A DNA stretch of 64,000 nt from Duganella aceris (GCF_011090165.1 NZ_JAADJT010000002.1:310001-374000); one strand, 5' to 3'; counted from the stretch's first letter, positions 55,501-64,000 are shown. Notes: generated by a model not told the origin, from the sequence alone. Made by a program: numbers and translations.

Positions 55501-55713
55501 CGCTTCCGTCCCGTGCTGATGACGGCGCTGGCGATGATCATCGGTATGCTGCCGATGGCGCTGGGCATGGGCGAAGGCGGCGAACAGAACGCGCCGCTCG
55601 GCCGCGCCGTGATCGGCGGCCTGATTTTCGCGACCATCGCCACCCTGATATTCGTGCCCGTCGTGTTCAGCATCGCGCATGGCCGCAAACCAAATACTGG
55701 AGCATCCAAATGA
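52546..55713 (+). CDS. RND-family efflux permease
   Basis: The 1055-residue inner-membrane transporter has the AcrB-like layout: a first helix RPYTFVVMALLLLIVGPLTA, a periplasmic domain with IEHIEANTYPGISVVKIFFQ, TM4 with the proton-relay pair GILVDDATVTIENI, and the second repeat (VNFQSWTDPAVIVSALPAALAG). Multi-drug and heavy-metal pumps share these features; substrates cannot be told. The GTG start at 52546 follows GGAG by eight bases. The adaptor gene overlaps its stop (ATGA); no outer-membrane channel gene is present. Confidence 0.94.
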   Translation: MLIDAVRVALRRPYTFVVMALLLLIVGPLTAMRTPTDIFPEIRMPVIAVAWQYTGLPPDQMAGRISTLFQRTLTTTVNDIEHIEANTYPGISVVKIFFQPGVNIAVANAQVTAISQSALRQMPAGTTPPLVLNYNAATVPILQLALSGKGLSEQQLFDLGMNTVRTPLVTVPGAAIPLPYGGKQRQVQIDVKPDALQARGLSAQDIAAALASQNILVPVGSQKIGSLEYTIQLNSAPSAIADLGRMPIKVVNGSTIYMSDVADVHDGNSPQTNIVHVDGGRSVLMSVLKNGAASTLAIVDGVRAKLETLTPGFPDALRVVPINDQSVFVRAAIKGVAMEGAIAAALTSVMILLFLGSWRSTVIIAVSIPLSILGSIIALAAFGETLNLMTLGGLALAVGILVDDATVTIENINWHLEQGKDVETSILDGAQQIVTPAFVSLLCICIVFIPMFFLDGVSRFLFVPMAEAVIFAMICSFILSRTLVPTMANYLLRAHEPHTGDHHSAAGSNPLSRFQRGFEARFEKLRGGYHEVLKSAVAHRKIFVIGFIAVVGLSFLLVPFIGSNFFPAVDSGQVLMHVRVPIGTRVEETAARFAQIEKSIRRVIPSEEITTMVDNIGMPSSSINLTYNNTGMMGSQDGDFQIALAEDHKPTADYVRKLREVLPREFPDTTFSFPPADIVGQILNFGAPAPIDVQVRGGNIDANYVYAQKLLKRVRAIPGVADARIQQSNKAPIFNVELDRTQAQLVGLTTRDVTNSMVVNLAGSSQVAPTYWLNPVNGVSYPIVMQTPQYQMDSLASLGNLPVGNGANANAATLGGLASFQRGTASALVSQYDVQPMVQIHAATQDRDLGAVAADIRRAIEETKAEVPKGATVQLLGQARTMDRAFSGLLFGLLGAVVLIYLLIVVNFQSWTDPAVIVSALPAALAGIVWMLFATQTTLSVPALTGAIMCMGVATANSVLVISFARERLEELGDATAAALEAGFVRFRPVLMTALAMIIGMLPMALGMGEGGEQNAPLGRAVIGGLIFATIATLIFVPVVFSIAHGRKPNTGASK

Positions 55714-56864
55714 AAACCACCACCTCCCGTTCGCGCCAGAAGCTGTTTGGCATCGGCCTGACCGTCATCGCCGCCGCCCTCGTGGTGGCCGGCCTGGCCA
55801 GCCGCCAGCTGCAAGCGGAACAACTCAAGGAAGGCGCGGCCGACCACAGCGTGCCGACCGTGTCGCTGCTGGCCGCCGCCAATATCAACGCGGCGCCGCT
55901 GGAGCTGCCGGCCCGCATCGAGCCGTGGGCGCGGGCGCCGATCTATGCGCGCGTCAGCGGTTACCTGAAAAGCTGGAAGCTCGACATCGGCGCGCCGGTC
56001 AAGGCCGGCCAGCTGCTGGCCGAAATCGAAACGCCGGACCTGGACCAGCAGCTGTTGCAGGCCAAGGCCGAACTGGTGACCGCGCGCAGCAACCTCGGTC
56101 TGTCCTCCAGCACCGCGACGCGCTGGAAAGCGCTGCTGGAGTCCAACGCGGTCTCCAAGCAGGAGGCCGATGAGAAGGCCGGCGACCTGGCGGCCAAGCA
56201 GTCCATCGTCAGCGCCTTGCAGGCCAACGTCGACCGCGTGCAGGCGCTGCAACGCTATACGCGCCTGACCGCGCCGTTCGACGGCATCGTCACCGCCCGC
56301 AATACCGACATCGGCGCCTTGATCAACGTCGGCGGCGCGGCGGGCAGCGAGTTGTTCGTGATTTCGGATGTGCGCAAGCTGCGCGTGTATGTCAACGTGC
56401 CGCAGCGCCAGGTGGCGCTGGTGCGTCCGGGCAGCACCGTCAAGCTCAATGTGCCTGAGCGTCCGGGCAAGACTTACACCGCGACCGTGCAATCGCAGGC
56501 GCAGTCGATCGTGGCCGGTTCGGGCACGATGCTGGTGCAGCTGGTGGCCGACAACGCGGCCGGCGAGCTGCTGCCGGGCGGCTTCGCCACGGTCAGCTTC
56601 GAGACGGCGGCCGACGCCAGCCGCATGTCGCTGCCGCCGGGCGCGCTGATGTTCGGCAAAAACGGCGTGCAAGTCGCCACGGTGGGCACGGACAATCGCG
56701 TGGTGCTCAAAAAGGTCACCGTCGCGCGTGACTTCGGCAATGTGATTGAGCTGGACAGCGGCCTGGATCGCGCCGATCGTGTGATCGAAAGCCCGCCGGA
56801 CGGCATCGCCAATGGTGACCTGGTGCGCGTGGCCACAGCCGCCGCCGCGCCGAAAGCCAAGTAA
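55710..56864 (+). CDS. RND efflux periplasmic adaptor (membrane fusion protein)
   Basis: A 384-residue protein with one N-terminal membrane helix (LFGIGLTVIAAALVVAGLA), a lipoyl-like half (RIEPWARAPIYARVSGYLKSWKLDIGAPVKAGQLLAEIETPDLDQQLLQA), a coiled-coil hairpin with ESNAVSKQEADEKAGDLAAK, and beta-barrel parts (TAPFDGIVTARNTDIGALINVG, LRVYVNVPQ). It links the RND pump to an outer-membrane channel. The start overlaps the permease stop by four bases with GGAG before it. Order permease-then-adaptor is reversed relative to acrAB. Confidence 0.94.
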   Translation: MKTTTSRSRQKLFGIGLTVIAAALVVAGLASRQLQAEQLKEGAADHSVPTVSLLAAANINAAPLELPARIEPWARAPIYARVSGYLKSWKLDIGAPVKAGQLLAEIETPDLDQQLLQAKAELVTARSNLGLSSSTATRWKALLESNAVSKQEADEKAGDLAAKQSIVSALQANVDRVQALQRYTRLTAPFDGIVTARNTDIGALINVGGAAGSELFVISDVRKLRVYVNVPQRQVALVRPGSTVKLNVPERPGKTYTATVQSQAQSIVAGSGTMLVQLVADNAAGELLPGGFATVSFETAADASRMSLPPGALMFGKNGVQVATVGTDNRVVLKKVTVARDFGNVIELDSGLDRADRVIESPPDGIANGDLVRVATAAAAPKAK

Positions 56865-56938
56865 ACGCGCAAGCAGTTGAGCAAAAGACGGCGGCGGATT
56901 GCCGCATAATCTGGCGATCCTCGTTTGCAAGGAATGCC

Positions 56939-59900
56939 ATGCGTCGTCTTCTCGCCACCGCCCTGCTACTCTGCGCCGCCACGGCTAATGTCGCCCATGC
57001 CGCCGATGCTGCGCCGAATGCCGCCGCTACCGACCGGCGCGACCTCGCCGGCCAGTGGCGCTTCGCCATCGACCGCGCCGACGAGGGCATCGCCAAGCGC
57101 TGGTACGACGGTGCCCTTCCCGACCGCATCGCCCTCCCCGGCATCCTGCAAGCGCAAGGCTACGGCGACGACATCAGCGCCAAGACGCCTTGGGTGCTTT
57201 CCCTCTACGACAAAAACTGGGACCAGCGCGAGGACTACAAACCCTACACCACCGCCGGCAACGTCAAGGTGCCGTTCCTGTCGCAGCCGCAGAAGCACTA
57301 CCTCGGCGCGGCCTGGTACCAACGCGACATCGACGTGCCGGCCGCGTGGCGCGGCAAGCGCATCGCCTTGTACCTGGAACGGCCGCGCTGGGGCTCGCAA
57401 GTCTGGATCGACGACGGCGCGATCGGCGGCAATCTGAGCCTGGTGGCAGAACATGAATACGATCTGGGCACGCTTGCGCCAGGCAAGCACCGCATCTCGG
57501 TCCGCGTCGACAACCGCATGCTGATGGCCTACCGGCCGGACGCGCACAGCGTTTCCGATTCACTGGGCATGAGCTGGAACGGCATCGTCGGCAAGATGGA
57601 ATTGCGCGCCACCTCGCCGGTATGGCTGGACGACGCGCAGGTCTATCCCGACGTGGCCAGCAAGACCGCGTTGGTGCGGGTCCGCATCGGCAACGCCGCC
57701 GGCCGCGCCGGCAGCGGCACCTTGACCGCGAACGGCGTCGCGCACCCGGTGCGCTGGGCGGCCGGCGGCGGCAGCGCCGAGATCACCGTGCGCTTCCCCG
57801 CCAGCGCCCAGACCTGGGACGAATTCCATCCGACGCTGCAAAAGATTCGCCTGACGCTGCGCGGCGCCAGCGCCGACGATGCGCGCGACATCAGCTTCGG
57901 CTTCGCGCAGATCGCCGCGCGCGGCAGCGAGTTTCTGCTCAATGGCCGGCCGATCTACCTGCGCGGCACGCACCACGGCGGCGACTTCCCGCTGACCGGC
58001 TACCCACCCACCGACGTCGCCTACTGGCGCAAGATCTTCCAGATTAATAAAGACTGGGGCATCAACCATATCCGTTTCCACTCCTTCTGCCCGCCCGAAG
58101 CCGCGTTCCAGGCCGCCGATGAACTGGGCATCTACCTGCAACCCGAACCCGGCATGTGGAACGAAGTTTCCCCCGGCACGGCGATGGACAAGATGCTGTA
58201 CGAGGAAACGGAACGCATCATCAAAGCCTACGGCAACCATCCATCCTTCCTGCTGCTCAGCCCCGGCAACGAGCCGAAAGGCAAATGGAAGGAAGCCTTC
58301 GACCCGTGGATCGCGCACTACCGCAAGGCCGATCCGCGCCGGCTGTACTCCAACGGTACCGGTCACACCGAGAAGGAAGTCCCCGGCCTGGCCGAAGGCA
58401 CCGACTTCCTGTCGATGCAGCGCATCGGGGCGAAGCCGCTGCGCGGCGACAAAGGCTGGTTCGGGCGTGACTACGGCGCTTCGCTGGACGGCGTGCATGT
58501 GCCGGTGGTGTCGCACGAGACCGGCCAGTGGGTGGCCTATCCGGACTACGACATCATCGGCAAATTCACCGGCTATCTGCGGCCGGGGAATTACGAGATC
58601 TTCCGCGACTCGCTGGCGCGCCACGGCATGGCGGCGCGCAACAAGGACTTCGCCTGGGCGTCCGGGAAATTCCAGGTCCAGGCCTACAAGGAGGAGATCG
58701 AGGCCAATCTGCGCACGCCGGGTCTGATGGGCTATCAGCTGCTGGATCTGCACGACTATCTGGGCCAGGGCACGGCGCTGGTCGGTATACTGGACACGTT
58801 CTGGGAATCCAAAGGCTACGCCAGCGCTGAGGAATTCCGGCGCTACAATGGTGCGACCGTGCCGCTGGCGCGTCTGCTCAAGCGCACATTCGCCACCAAC
58901 GAAAGCCTGTCCGTGGACGTCGAGATCGCCCACTTCGGCGCCGCGCCGCTGACCAACGCGCAGCCCTATTGGCAGCTGATCGACGCCGCCGGCCACGTTG
59001 CCGCGAGCGGCGACCTGACGCCCGGCGCGACGACGGCCGGCGACGCCACGCACCGCGACTTGGCGGGAGGTGGCCAGGCAAGCAGCGACCTGGTGCGCGG
59101 CGAAGTGGCGAGAGGCGGCCTGATAAGCAGCGACCGGGCGCGCGGCGAGGTGGCGCGAGGCGGCCAAGCAAGCGGCGAGGTGGCGCGCGGCGGCGCGGCG
59201 GGGCGGACGATCGGCATCGGCAAGAACATCGCGCTCGGCAAAATCCAGCTCGCGCTTGCCGCGCTGCCGGCGCCGCAGGCGTACCGGCTGGTGATCGGGC
59301 TACGCGGCACGGCGGTGCAAAACGATTGGAACATCTGGCTCTACCCGGCCGCCGTCGCCGCGCCGGAGCCGGCCGACGTGCTGGTCACGCACAGCTGGCC
59401 GGCGGCGGAAGCGCGGTTGGCGCAAGGCGGCAAAGTCCTCTACCTGCCGCTGGCGGCGGACCTGGACTGGAGCGGCCCGCCGCTGGACGCCGTACCGGTC
59501 TTCTGGAACCGCCTGATGAACCCACAATGGGGCCGCATGCTCGGCGTCTGGGTCGACAGCAAACACCCCGCGCTGGCAGGCTTCCCCACCGACCGCTTCA
59601 ACGACTGGCAATGGACCGAACTGGTGAAAGGCACCCGCACCATCAATCTCGATCGCCTGCCGCCGGCGCTGCAGCCCATCGTGCAACCAATCGACGACTG
59701 GAACCGCAACTTCAAACTGGGCCTGCTGGTGGAAGCCAAAGTCGGCAAGGGCAAACTCCTGGCCGCCAGCATGGACCTGGAGACCGACCTGACCAAGCGC
59801 ATCGTCGCACGCCAATTACGCGCATCGCTGCTGGCCTACATGGCCGGCGACGGCTTCAATCCGCCAACCGCCGTCAGCACGACCGAATTCCGCAACGCGC

Positions 59901-60418
59901 TGTTCGACACGCTGGCGATGAAAAAGCTGGGCGCGAACGCCGGCGAAGCGGGAGCGGCTGCCATCGACGGCGATCCAAACACTATCTGGAGCGCCGCCGG
60001 CGCCAGCAAACAACTGACGATCTCCTTCCCGCAACCGGTCGCCTTCTCCGGCCTGGTCGTCATGCCGCGTCAAAACCACCGCGACCACGAAGGCGACGTG
60101 CGCGACTACCTGCTCGAAGCCAGCGACGACGGCGCCAACTGGCGCGAGCTCAAACGCGGCGCCCTGGTCTCGAGCTACGACCAGCAGCGCATAGAACTCG
60201 GCCAAACAACAACGGCGCGCCAGCTGCGCTTCACCGCCCTCGCCGGCTTCGGCGCCGACAATATCGCCGCCATCGGTGAACTGGCGCTGATCTACCAAGG
60301 CCCACCGCTGCCGGAAAACAGCGGCCCCCTAGACTACAAACGGGTCAAGTCCACCTCCAGCGACATCGACGAAAACCTCACCCCGGAGGTCGGCAACACC
60401 GTTCAAAAACGCAAATAG
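56939..60418 (+). CDS. Exported GH2-like glycoside hydrolase with F5/8 type C domain
   Basis: The 1159-residue protein has a signal peptide (ending VAHA). Residues 30-220 form a GH2 sugar-binding domain (RRDLAGQWRFAIDRADEG, AWYQRDIDVPAAWRGKRIALYLE), then a TIM barrel with FLLNGRPIYLRGTHHGGDFP, LLLSPGNEPKGK (acid/base Glu in NEP) and VVSHETGQWVAYP (likely nucleophile Glu). A low-complexity insert (about 700-760) and an F5/8-type carbohydrate-binding domain (NTIWSAAGASKQLTISFPQP) follow. It resembles beta-galactosidase/beta-glucuronidase-type enzymes; the exact sugar is unknown. It stands 57 bases before nagA and probably feeds it. Confidence 0.85.
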   Translation: MRRLLATALLLCAATANVAHAADAAPNAAATDRRDLAGQWRFAIDRADEGIAKRWYDGALPDRIALPGILQAQGYGDDISAKTPWVLSLYDKNWDQREDYKPYTTAGNVKVPFLSQPQKHYLGAAWYQRDIDVPAAWRGKRIALYLERPRWGSQVWIDDGAIGGNLSLVAEHEYDLGTLAPGKHRISVRVDNRMLMAYRPDAHSVSDSLGMSWNGIVGKMELRATSPVWLDDAQVYPDVASKTALVRVRIGNAAGRAGSGTLTANGVAHPVRWAAGGGSAEITVRFPASAQTWDEFHPTLQKIRLTLRGASADDARDISFGFAQIAARGSEFLLNGRPIYLRGTHHGGDFPLTGYPPTDVAYWRKIFQINKDWGINHIRFHSFCPPEAAFQAADELGIYLQPEPGMWNEVSPGTAMDKMLYEETERIIKAYGNHPSFLLLSPGNEPKGKWKEAFDPWIAHYRKADPRRLYSNGTGHTEKEVPGLAEGTDFLSMQRIGAKPLRGDKGWFGRDYGASLDGVHVPVVSHETGQWVAYPDYDIIGKFTGYLRPGNYEIFRDSLARHGMAARNKDFAWASGKFQVQAYKEEIEANLRTPGLMGYQLLDLHDYLGQGTALVGILDTFWESKGYASAEEFRRYNGATVPLARLLKRTFATNESLSVDVEIAHFGAAPLTNAQPYWQLIDAAGHVAASGDLTPGATTAGDATHRDLAGGGQASSDLVRGEVARGGLISSDRARGEVARGGQASGEVARGGAAGRTIGIGKNIALGKIQLALAALPAPQAYRLVIGLRGTAVQNDWNIWLYPAAVAAPEPADVLVTHSWPAAEARLAQGGKVLYLPLAADLDWSGPPLDAVPVFWNRLMNPQWGRMLGVWVDSKHPALAGFPTDRFNDWQWTELVKGTRTINLDRLPPALQPIVQPIDDWNRNFKLGLLVEAKVGKGKLLAASMDLETDLTKRIVARQLRASLLAYMAGDGFNPPTAVSTTEFRNALFDTLAMKKLGANAGEAGAAAIDGDPNTIWSAAGASKQLTISFPQPVAFSGLVVMPRQNHRDHEGDVRDYLLEASDDGANWRELKRGALVSSYDQQRIELGQTTTARQLRFTALAGFGADNIAAIGELALIYQGPPLPENSGPLDYKRVKSTSSDIDENLTPEVGNTVQKRK
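59063..59190 (+). repeat. Degenerate tandem repeat (about 45 bp) inside the GH2-like gene
   Basis: Two units of GAGGCGGCC...GCGCGCGGCGA GGTGGCGC (about 45 bases) and a partial third encode SSDLVRGEVARGG-like repeats. They form a flexible insert in the C-terminal half of the enzyme. Confidence 0.7.
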
Positions 60419-60474
60419 CCGGTGCCGCTATCTGGTAAGCTCGATATTCTTACTCTTTATCGTGGAATATCGCA

Positions 60475-61572
60475 GTGCTAAGCGGCAGAATCCTTACTCC
60501 CAACGGCTGGATCAACGGCACGATCGCCTTTGACCAGCGCATCCAGCACATCCAGGAAAACGCAGGCGCCGACGGCGCACTGACTATCCTGCCCGGCTTT
60601 ATCGACCTGCACGTGCACGGCGCATCCGGCGCCGACATCATGCAGGGCGGAACCGCCGGCGTCACGGTGGCGCGCAGTCACGCCAGGCATGGCACCACCG
60701 CCATGCTGGGCACCACCATGACCGCGACCGACAACTCGATCCGCCGCGCGCTCAACGGCCTGGCCGGCGCCATCGCCGAACGCCCGGCCGGCGCCGCGCG
60801 TATCCTGGGCGTGCACCTGGAAGGCCCATTCCTCAGCATCCACCGTCTCGGCGCGCAACCTGCCGACGCGGTGGCCATCGCCAGCATCGACCTGGTGCGC
60901 AGCTATCACGCGCTGGCGCCGATCCGCGCGCTGACGCTGGCCACCGAAGTGGCCGACCATCTGGCGCTGATCCCGCAATTGAAGGCGATGGGCATCCGCG
61001 TGCAGATCGGCCACAGCAACGGCACCTACGACGACGGCGTGGCCGCGCTGGAAGCCGGCGCGGCCGGCTTCACCCATCTGTTCAACGGCATGACGGCGCT
61101 GAACCACTACAAGCCCGGCATCGTCGGCGCCGCGCTGGCGCATGCCGAATACGCCGAGATCATCCCCGACCTGCAGCACGTCCATCCGGGCGCGATGCGC
61201 GCCGCCCTGCGCGCCATCCCGCGCCTGTACGGCGTGACCGACGCCACCTCCGCCACCGGCATGCCGGACGGCGAATATGGACTGGGCACGCAACGCGTCT
61301 ACAAATGCCTGGGCTGCGTGCGGCTCGCCACCGGCTCGCTGGCCGGCAGCGTGCTGACCATGGACCAGGCGCTGCGCAATTTCGTCGATCTGGGCCTGGA
61401 GCTGGCCGACGCTTCCAACCGGTTATCGCTGTACCCGGCGGACTACCTCGGCGAGACCGAGCGTGGCCGCCTGGCGCCGGGCGCCTGGGCCGATATCGTC
61501 GTCCTCGACGCAGACCTGCAGCCGGTGGCCGTCTTCGTCGAAGGCGAAGCCATCGACCTTTCCAACAACTAG
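60475..61572 (+). CDS. nagA: N-acetylglucosamine-6-phosphate deacetylase
   Basis: A 365-residue amidohydrolase. Metal motif GFIDLHVHGASGADIM, the GVHLEGPFLS loop (metal-ligand Glu) and QIGHSNGTYDDG, THLFNGMTALNHYKPG (His ligands) and GVTDATSATGMPDGEY (catalytic Asp) match NagA. It converts GlcNAc-6-phosphate to glucosamine-6-phosphate and acetate in the cytosol. The start is a GTG at 60475; homologs begin with the LSGRILTP motif right after it. No nagB is present in the window. The MFS transporter follows by 11 bases, so the two are probably one operon. Confidence 0.95.
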   Translation: MLSGRILTPNGWINGTIAFDQRIQHIQENAGADGALTILPGFIDLHVHGASGADIMQGGTAGVTVARSHARHGTTAMLGTTMTATDNSIRRALNGLAGAIAERPAGAARILGVHLEGPFLSIHRLGAQPADAVAIASIDLVRSYHALAPIRALTLATEVADHLALIPQLKAMGIRVQIGHSNGTYDDGVAALEAGAAGFTHLFNGMTALNHYKPGIVGAALAHAEYAEIIPDLQHVHPGAMRAALRAIPRLYGVTDATSATGMPDGEYGLGTQRVYKCLGCVRLATGSLAGSVLTMDQALRNFVDLGLELADASNRLSLYPADYLGETERGRLAPGAWADIVVLDADLQPVAVFVEGEAIDLSNN

Positions 61573-61583
61573 CCGGAGTATCG

Positions 61584-63404
61584 ATGCAAGCCACTGTCCC
61601 TGCCATGCGCTTCCTGTTGTTCATTGCCGGCATGGGAGGGCTGTTGTATGGGATCGATGTCGGCATCATCGCCGGCGCGCTGCCCTATCTGGAATCGACG
61701 GCGTCGGTGGCCTGGAAGCTGAGCGCGCAGCAGCTGAGTTTTATCGTGGCGGCGGTGCTGCTAGGGTCCGTGCTGTCGTCGCTGTTCGCCGGCGCGCTGG
61801 CCGATTGGATCGGGCGGCGTTGGGCGATGGTGCTGGCCGGGGTACTGTTCACGCTGAGCATACCGCTGATCGCGCTGGCCGACGGCTACGTGCCGCTGCT
61901 GCTTGGCCGTCTGCTGCAGGGTATCAGCGGTGGCTTGATCGGCGTCGTGGTGCCGCTGTATCTGGCCGAGTCTTTGCATGCGGATCAGCGGGGCCGTGGC
62001 GCTGCGCTGTTTCAGCTGCTGCTCACCATCGGCCTGGTCGCGGCGGCTTTGATTGGATTGTTCCAGGCGCAGTCGGTTGAAACCGCGACGGCGGCGGCGC
62101 AGGGGCTGGCCGAGATGGAGCGCGCGGCGGCGGTGTTCGCCGCCAAGGATCATGCCTGGCGCAGCATCTTCTGGATGTGCCTGACGCCGGGCATCGTGTT
62201 CACGGTCGGCAGCATGCTGCTGCCCGAGTCGCCGCGCTGGCTGGCGCGCCGTGGCGACATCGAACAGGCGCGCACCGCGCTGCTGCGCACCCGCCCCGCA
62301 GACGAAGCCGAGGCCGAGCTGCACGATATCCAGCAAGCGTCGGCCCCCGCCGCCGGCGCAGTCGAGCGCTCCGGCTCCGGCTCCGGCTCCGGCTCCCGCT
62401 CCAGCGCCAGCGCCGGCGCCGCCGAGCCGCTGCTGAGCCGCCGCTACGTGCTGCCCTTCCTGCTGGCCTGCCTGGTCCTGGCGCTGACGCAGGCGACCGG
62501 CATCAACTCCATCCTGGCCTACGTGGTCAACATCCTGAACCAGGCCGGCCTGCCCGGCGCCACCGCCAACATGGCCGACGTCGCGCTGAAGGTGCTGAAC
62601 GCGGTGATGACGGTGGTGGCGGTGATCCTGGTCGACCGCAAGGGCCGCAAGTTCCTGCTGATGCTGGGGACGAGCGGCATCGTGATCGCATTGCTGACAT
62701 CCGGCCTGCTGTTCCGAAGCGTGGAAGGCGAGCAGCGCGACGTCGCCGCCGTGCTGCAAGCACGCGTGCAAGCGGACGGACTCGATCTGCGCCTGAATGC
62801 CGATACATTGAAATCACTGGGCGCGAGCGCCGACGGCGCACCGCAACAGCTGACGATCGCCTATTCCTACGGCCCGTTCGCCAATGTGCAAACCCGCCGC
62901 AGCGACGACGCCGCCCTGCCGCCCCTGCGCATGACGCGCGCAGACACCGTGCAGGCCGACAGCGTGATCGGGGTCTTCTTCCGCCGCCTGCACCTGAATC
63001 CCTTCGCCGATCCTGCCGAAGGCGCGACCGCGCCGCTGCGCATCACCCAGGCGCACCTGGCCGCAGTGCCGTCGACTACGCATGGCTGGCAGGTGGCGCT
63101 GGCGATGTGTTTGTTCGTCGCCAGCTTCGCGGTCGGGCCGGGGGTGTGCGTGTGGCTGGCGCTGTCGGAGCTAATGCCGACCCGGATCCGCTCCAACGGC
63201 ATGAGCATCGCGCTGCTGATCAACCAGTTCGTCTCGACGGTGATCGCGGCGGTGTTCCTGCCGACGGTGGGACAGTACGGCTACGCGACCATGTTCTTCT
63301 ACGGCGCCGGCTGCACGCTGCTGTACTTCCTCACCGCCGCCTTCCTCCTACCCGAAACCAAGGGCAAGACGCTGGAAGAAATCGAGACCCACTTCGCCCG
63401 TTAA
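61584..63404 (+). CDS. Sugar-porter MFS transporter with a large periplasmic insertion
   Basis: A 606-residue transporter. Sugar-porter signatures: MGGLLYGIDVGIIAGALPYL, LADWIGRRWAMVLAGVL, GRLLQGISGGLIGVVVPLYLAE, LPESPRWLARRGD, VDRKGRKFLL and LPETKGKTLEEIE, with twelve predicted helices. Two features are unusual: a central SGSGSGSRSSASAGA linker, and about 120 extra residues (about 379-500) between TM9 and TM10, on the periplasmic side, where normal loops are short. CGGAG precedes the ATG. Adjacent nagA suggests uptake of GlcNAc or a related amino sugar; that is inference. Confidence 0.92.
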   Translation: MQATVPAMRFLLFIAGMGGLLYGIDVGIIAGALPYLESTASVAWKLSAQQLSFIVAAVLLGSVLSSLFAGALADWIGRRWAMVLAGVLFTLSIPLIALADGYVPLLLGRLLQGISGGLIGVVVPLYLAESLHADQRGRGAALFQLLLTIGLVAAALIGLFQAQSVETATAAAQGLAEMERAAAVFAAKDHAWRSIFWMCLTPGIVFTVGSMLLPESPRWLARRGDIEQARTALLRTRPADEAEAELHDIQQASAPAAGAVERSGSGSGSGSRSSASAGAAEPLLSRRYVLPFLLACLVLALTQATGINSILAYVVNILNQAGLPGATANMADVALKVLNAVMTVVAVILVDRKGRKFLLMLGTSGIVIALLTSGLLFRSVEGEQRDVAAVLQARVQADGLDLRLNADTLKSLGASADGAPQQLTIAYSYGPFANVQTRRSDDAALPPLRMTRADTVQADSVIGVFFRRLHLNPFADPAEGATAPLRITQAHLAAVPSTTHGWQVALAMCLFVASFAVGPGVCVWLALSELMPTRIRSNGMSIALLINQFVSTVIAAVFLPTVGQYGYATMFFYGAGCTLLYFLTAAFLLPETKGKTLEEIETHFAR

Positions 63405-64000
63405 GCCGGGTTCAAACACTCTTCAAGGGTCAACTCCAGCAACGGGAAGTGACCCGTCTCGACGCGACTGAACACCGCCTGCGGGAAGATAACCTTCCAC
63501 ACCGCACTGTCCTGCTCCGAGTCGATCATCGGATCGTAGGCGCCGAACAGCACCGACACCGGCCCGGTGAACAAGCTTTGCACCGGCGTGTGATCGCTGG
63601 CCGAAAAATCATCCGAGGTCGCGACCGAAGTCGGACCGTCGAAAGCCCCCGGCTGCTGGATCAGCTCCAGGAAGGACACAGCCGCCTGCGCGCCCCGCGG
63701 GCCGAAGTACAGCGAGGTCACATCCGGCAGCAGCGACAGCGCGCCGAACACGTCCCAGAAGCGTGGCCGGCCCGGATCGTCGTCATAGGCCGCCAGCGCC
63801 GCCGCCAGCTTGCCCGCATGTTCGTGATCGATATGCACGCGGAAGGCGCGCCGCGCCAGCCGCAATGCCGCCTGCTCCGGATTGAAGGTCGGCGCCAGCA
63901 GCACGATGTTCTCGATCAGCTCCGGCGCACGGCGCGCCAGATGCACCGCCAGATGCGCGCCGAAGGAACTGGCCATCACCGTCACCGGCGCTCCGCGCTC
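63401..64000 (-). CDS. Alpha/beta hydrolase, C-terminal part, cut by window edge
   Basis: At least 199 codons; the N-terminus lies beyond the right edge. The nucleophile elbow reads VMASSFGAHLAVHLARRAP, that is AxSxG instead of GxSxG, and the acid is in VLFGAYDPMIDSEQD, with a final His in VETGHFPLLEL, giving Ser-Asp-His. Substrate unknown. Its stop overlaps the stop of the convergent MFS gene by three bases. Confidence 0.85.
   Translation of the reverse strand, partial: ERGAPVTVMASSFGAHLAVHLARRAPELIENIVLLAPTFNPEQAALRLARRAFRVHIDHEHAGKLAAALAAYDDDPGRPRFWDVFGALSLLPDVTSLYFGPRGAQAAVSFLELIQQPGAFDGPTSVATSDDFSASDHTPVQSLFTGPVSVLFGAYDPMIDSEQDSAVWKVIFPQAVFSRVETGHFPLLELTLEECLNPA

Overview
The window reads as chromosomal DNA of a high-GC betaproteobacterium of the Oxalobacteraceae (Massilia/Duganella/Janthinobacterium type). 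This rests on the housekeeping order carA-carB-greA-DUF4149-yhbY/rlmE-ftsH-folP-glmM, a phasin, the tRNA set and the codon use. The genus is an inference; no search was run.

Layout. 1-2.5 kb: the N-terminus of a sensor kinase with an ethylene-receptor-like membrane domain, two identical tRNA-Leu(CAG) genes around a solute-binding protein, and a divergent qorB/HxlR-regulator pair with a palindromic operator. 2.9-10.5 kb: histidine kinase, small secreted protein, phasin, and a FAN1-type nuclease overlapping an XPD/DinG-like helicase with an N-terminal RecB/Cas4-like nuclease. 10.5-15.4 kb (minus strand): envelope-sensing operon (DUF5668, LiaF-like, LytS-like kinase, LytTR regulator), a 53-residue gene, LysR regulator and TrhA. 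15.6-25.9 kb: M56-M23 peptidase fusion with a TonB receptor, a patatin-like protein with altered catalytic residues, a cNMP-binding/thioredoxin-reductase-like protein, asparaginase, flavin reductase, GNAT and an RlpA-like protein. 26.0-30.5 kb: a CocE-type hydrolase and a siderophore receptor, flanked by direct 120-bp repeats with DnaA-box-like sequences. 30.5-32.5 kb: a decayed YeeE transporter gene, an unknown protein and a coiled-coil membrane protein.

32.5-37.8 kb is the most unusual part: an AT-rich island inserted into the anticodon loop of a tRNA-Arg(TCT) gene. The 5' and 3' halves of the host tRNA lie at opposite ends, each ending in the same 11-bp core, and the island carries a complete but different tRNA-Arg(TCT). 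Its cargo is a three-gene overlapping operon encoding a UG-type reverse transcriptase (YIDD), a separate nitrilase-fold protein with an intact Glu-Lys-Cys triad, and a one-TM helical protein. This looks like a split version of the RT-nitrilase defence systems (DRT type 1/UG1-UG5 group). An orphan Phd-type antitoxin and a broken transposase sit beside it; no integrase is visible, but integrase arm-like TTGTGGC repeats are present near both ends.

37.9-49.5 kb is the conserved housekeeping block (tRNA-Pro through carA), with a structured leader before carA. 49.5-64 kb holds a LuxR-type regulator, a GlcG-like protein, an RssA-like patatin lipoprotein, an RND efflux pump with its adaptor, and a carbohydrate cluster (GH2-like enzyme, nagA, sugar-porter MFS). 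It ends in an alpha/beta hydrolase cut by the window edge.
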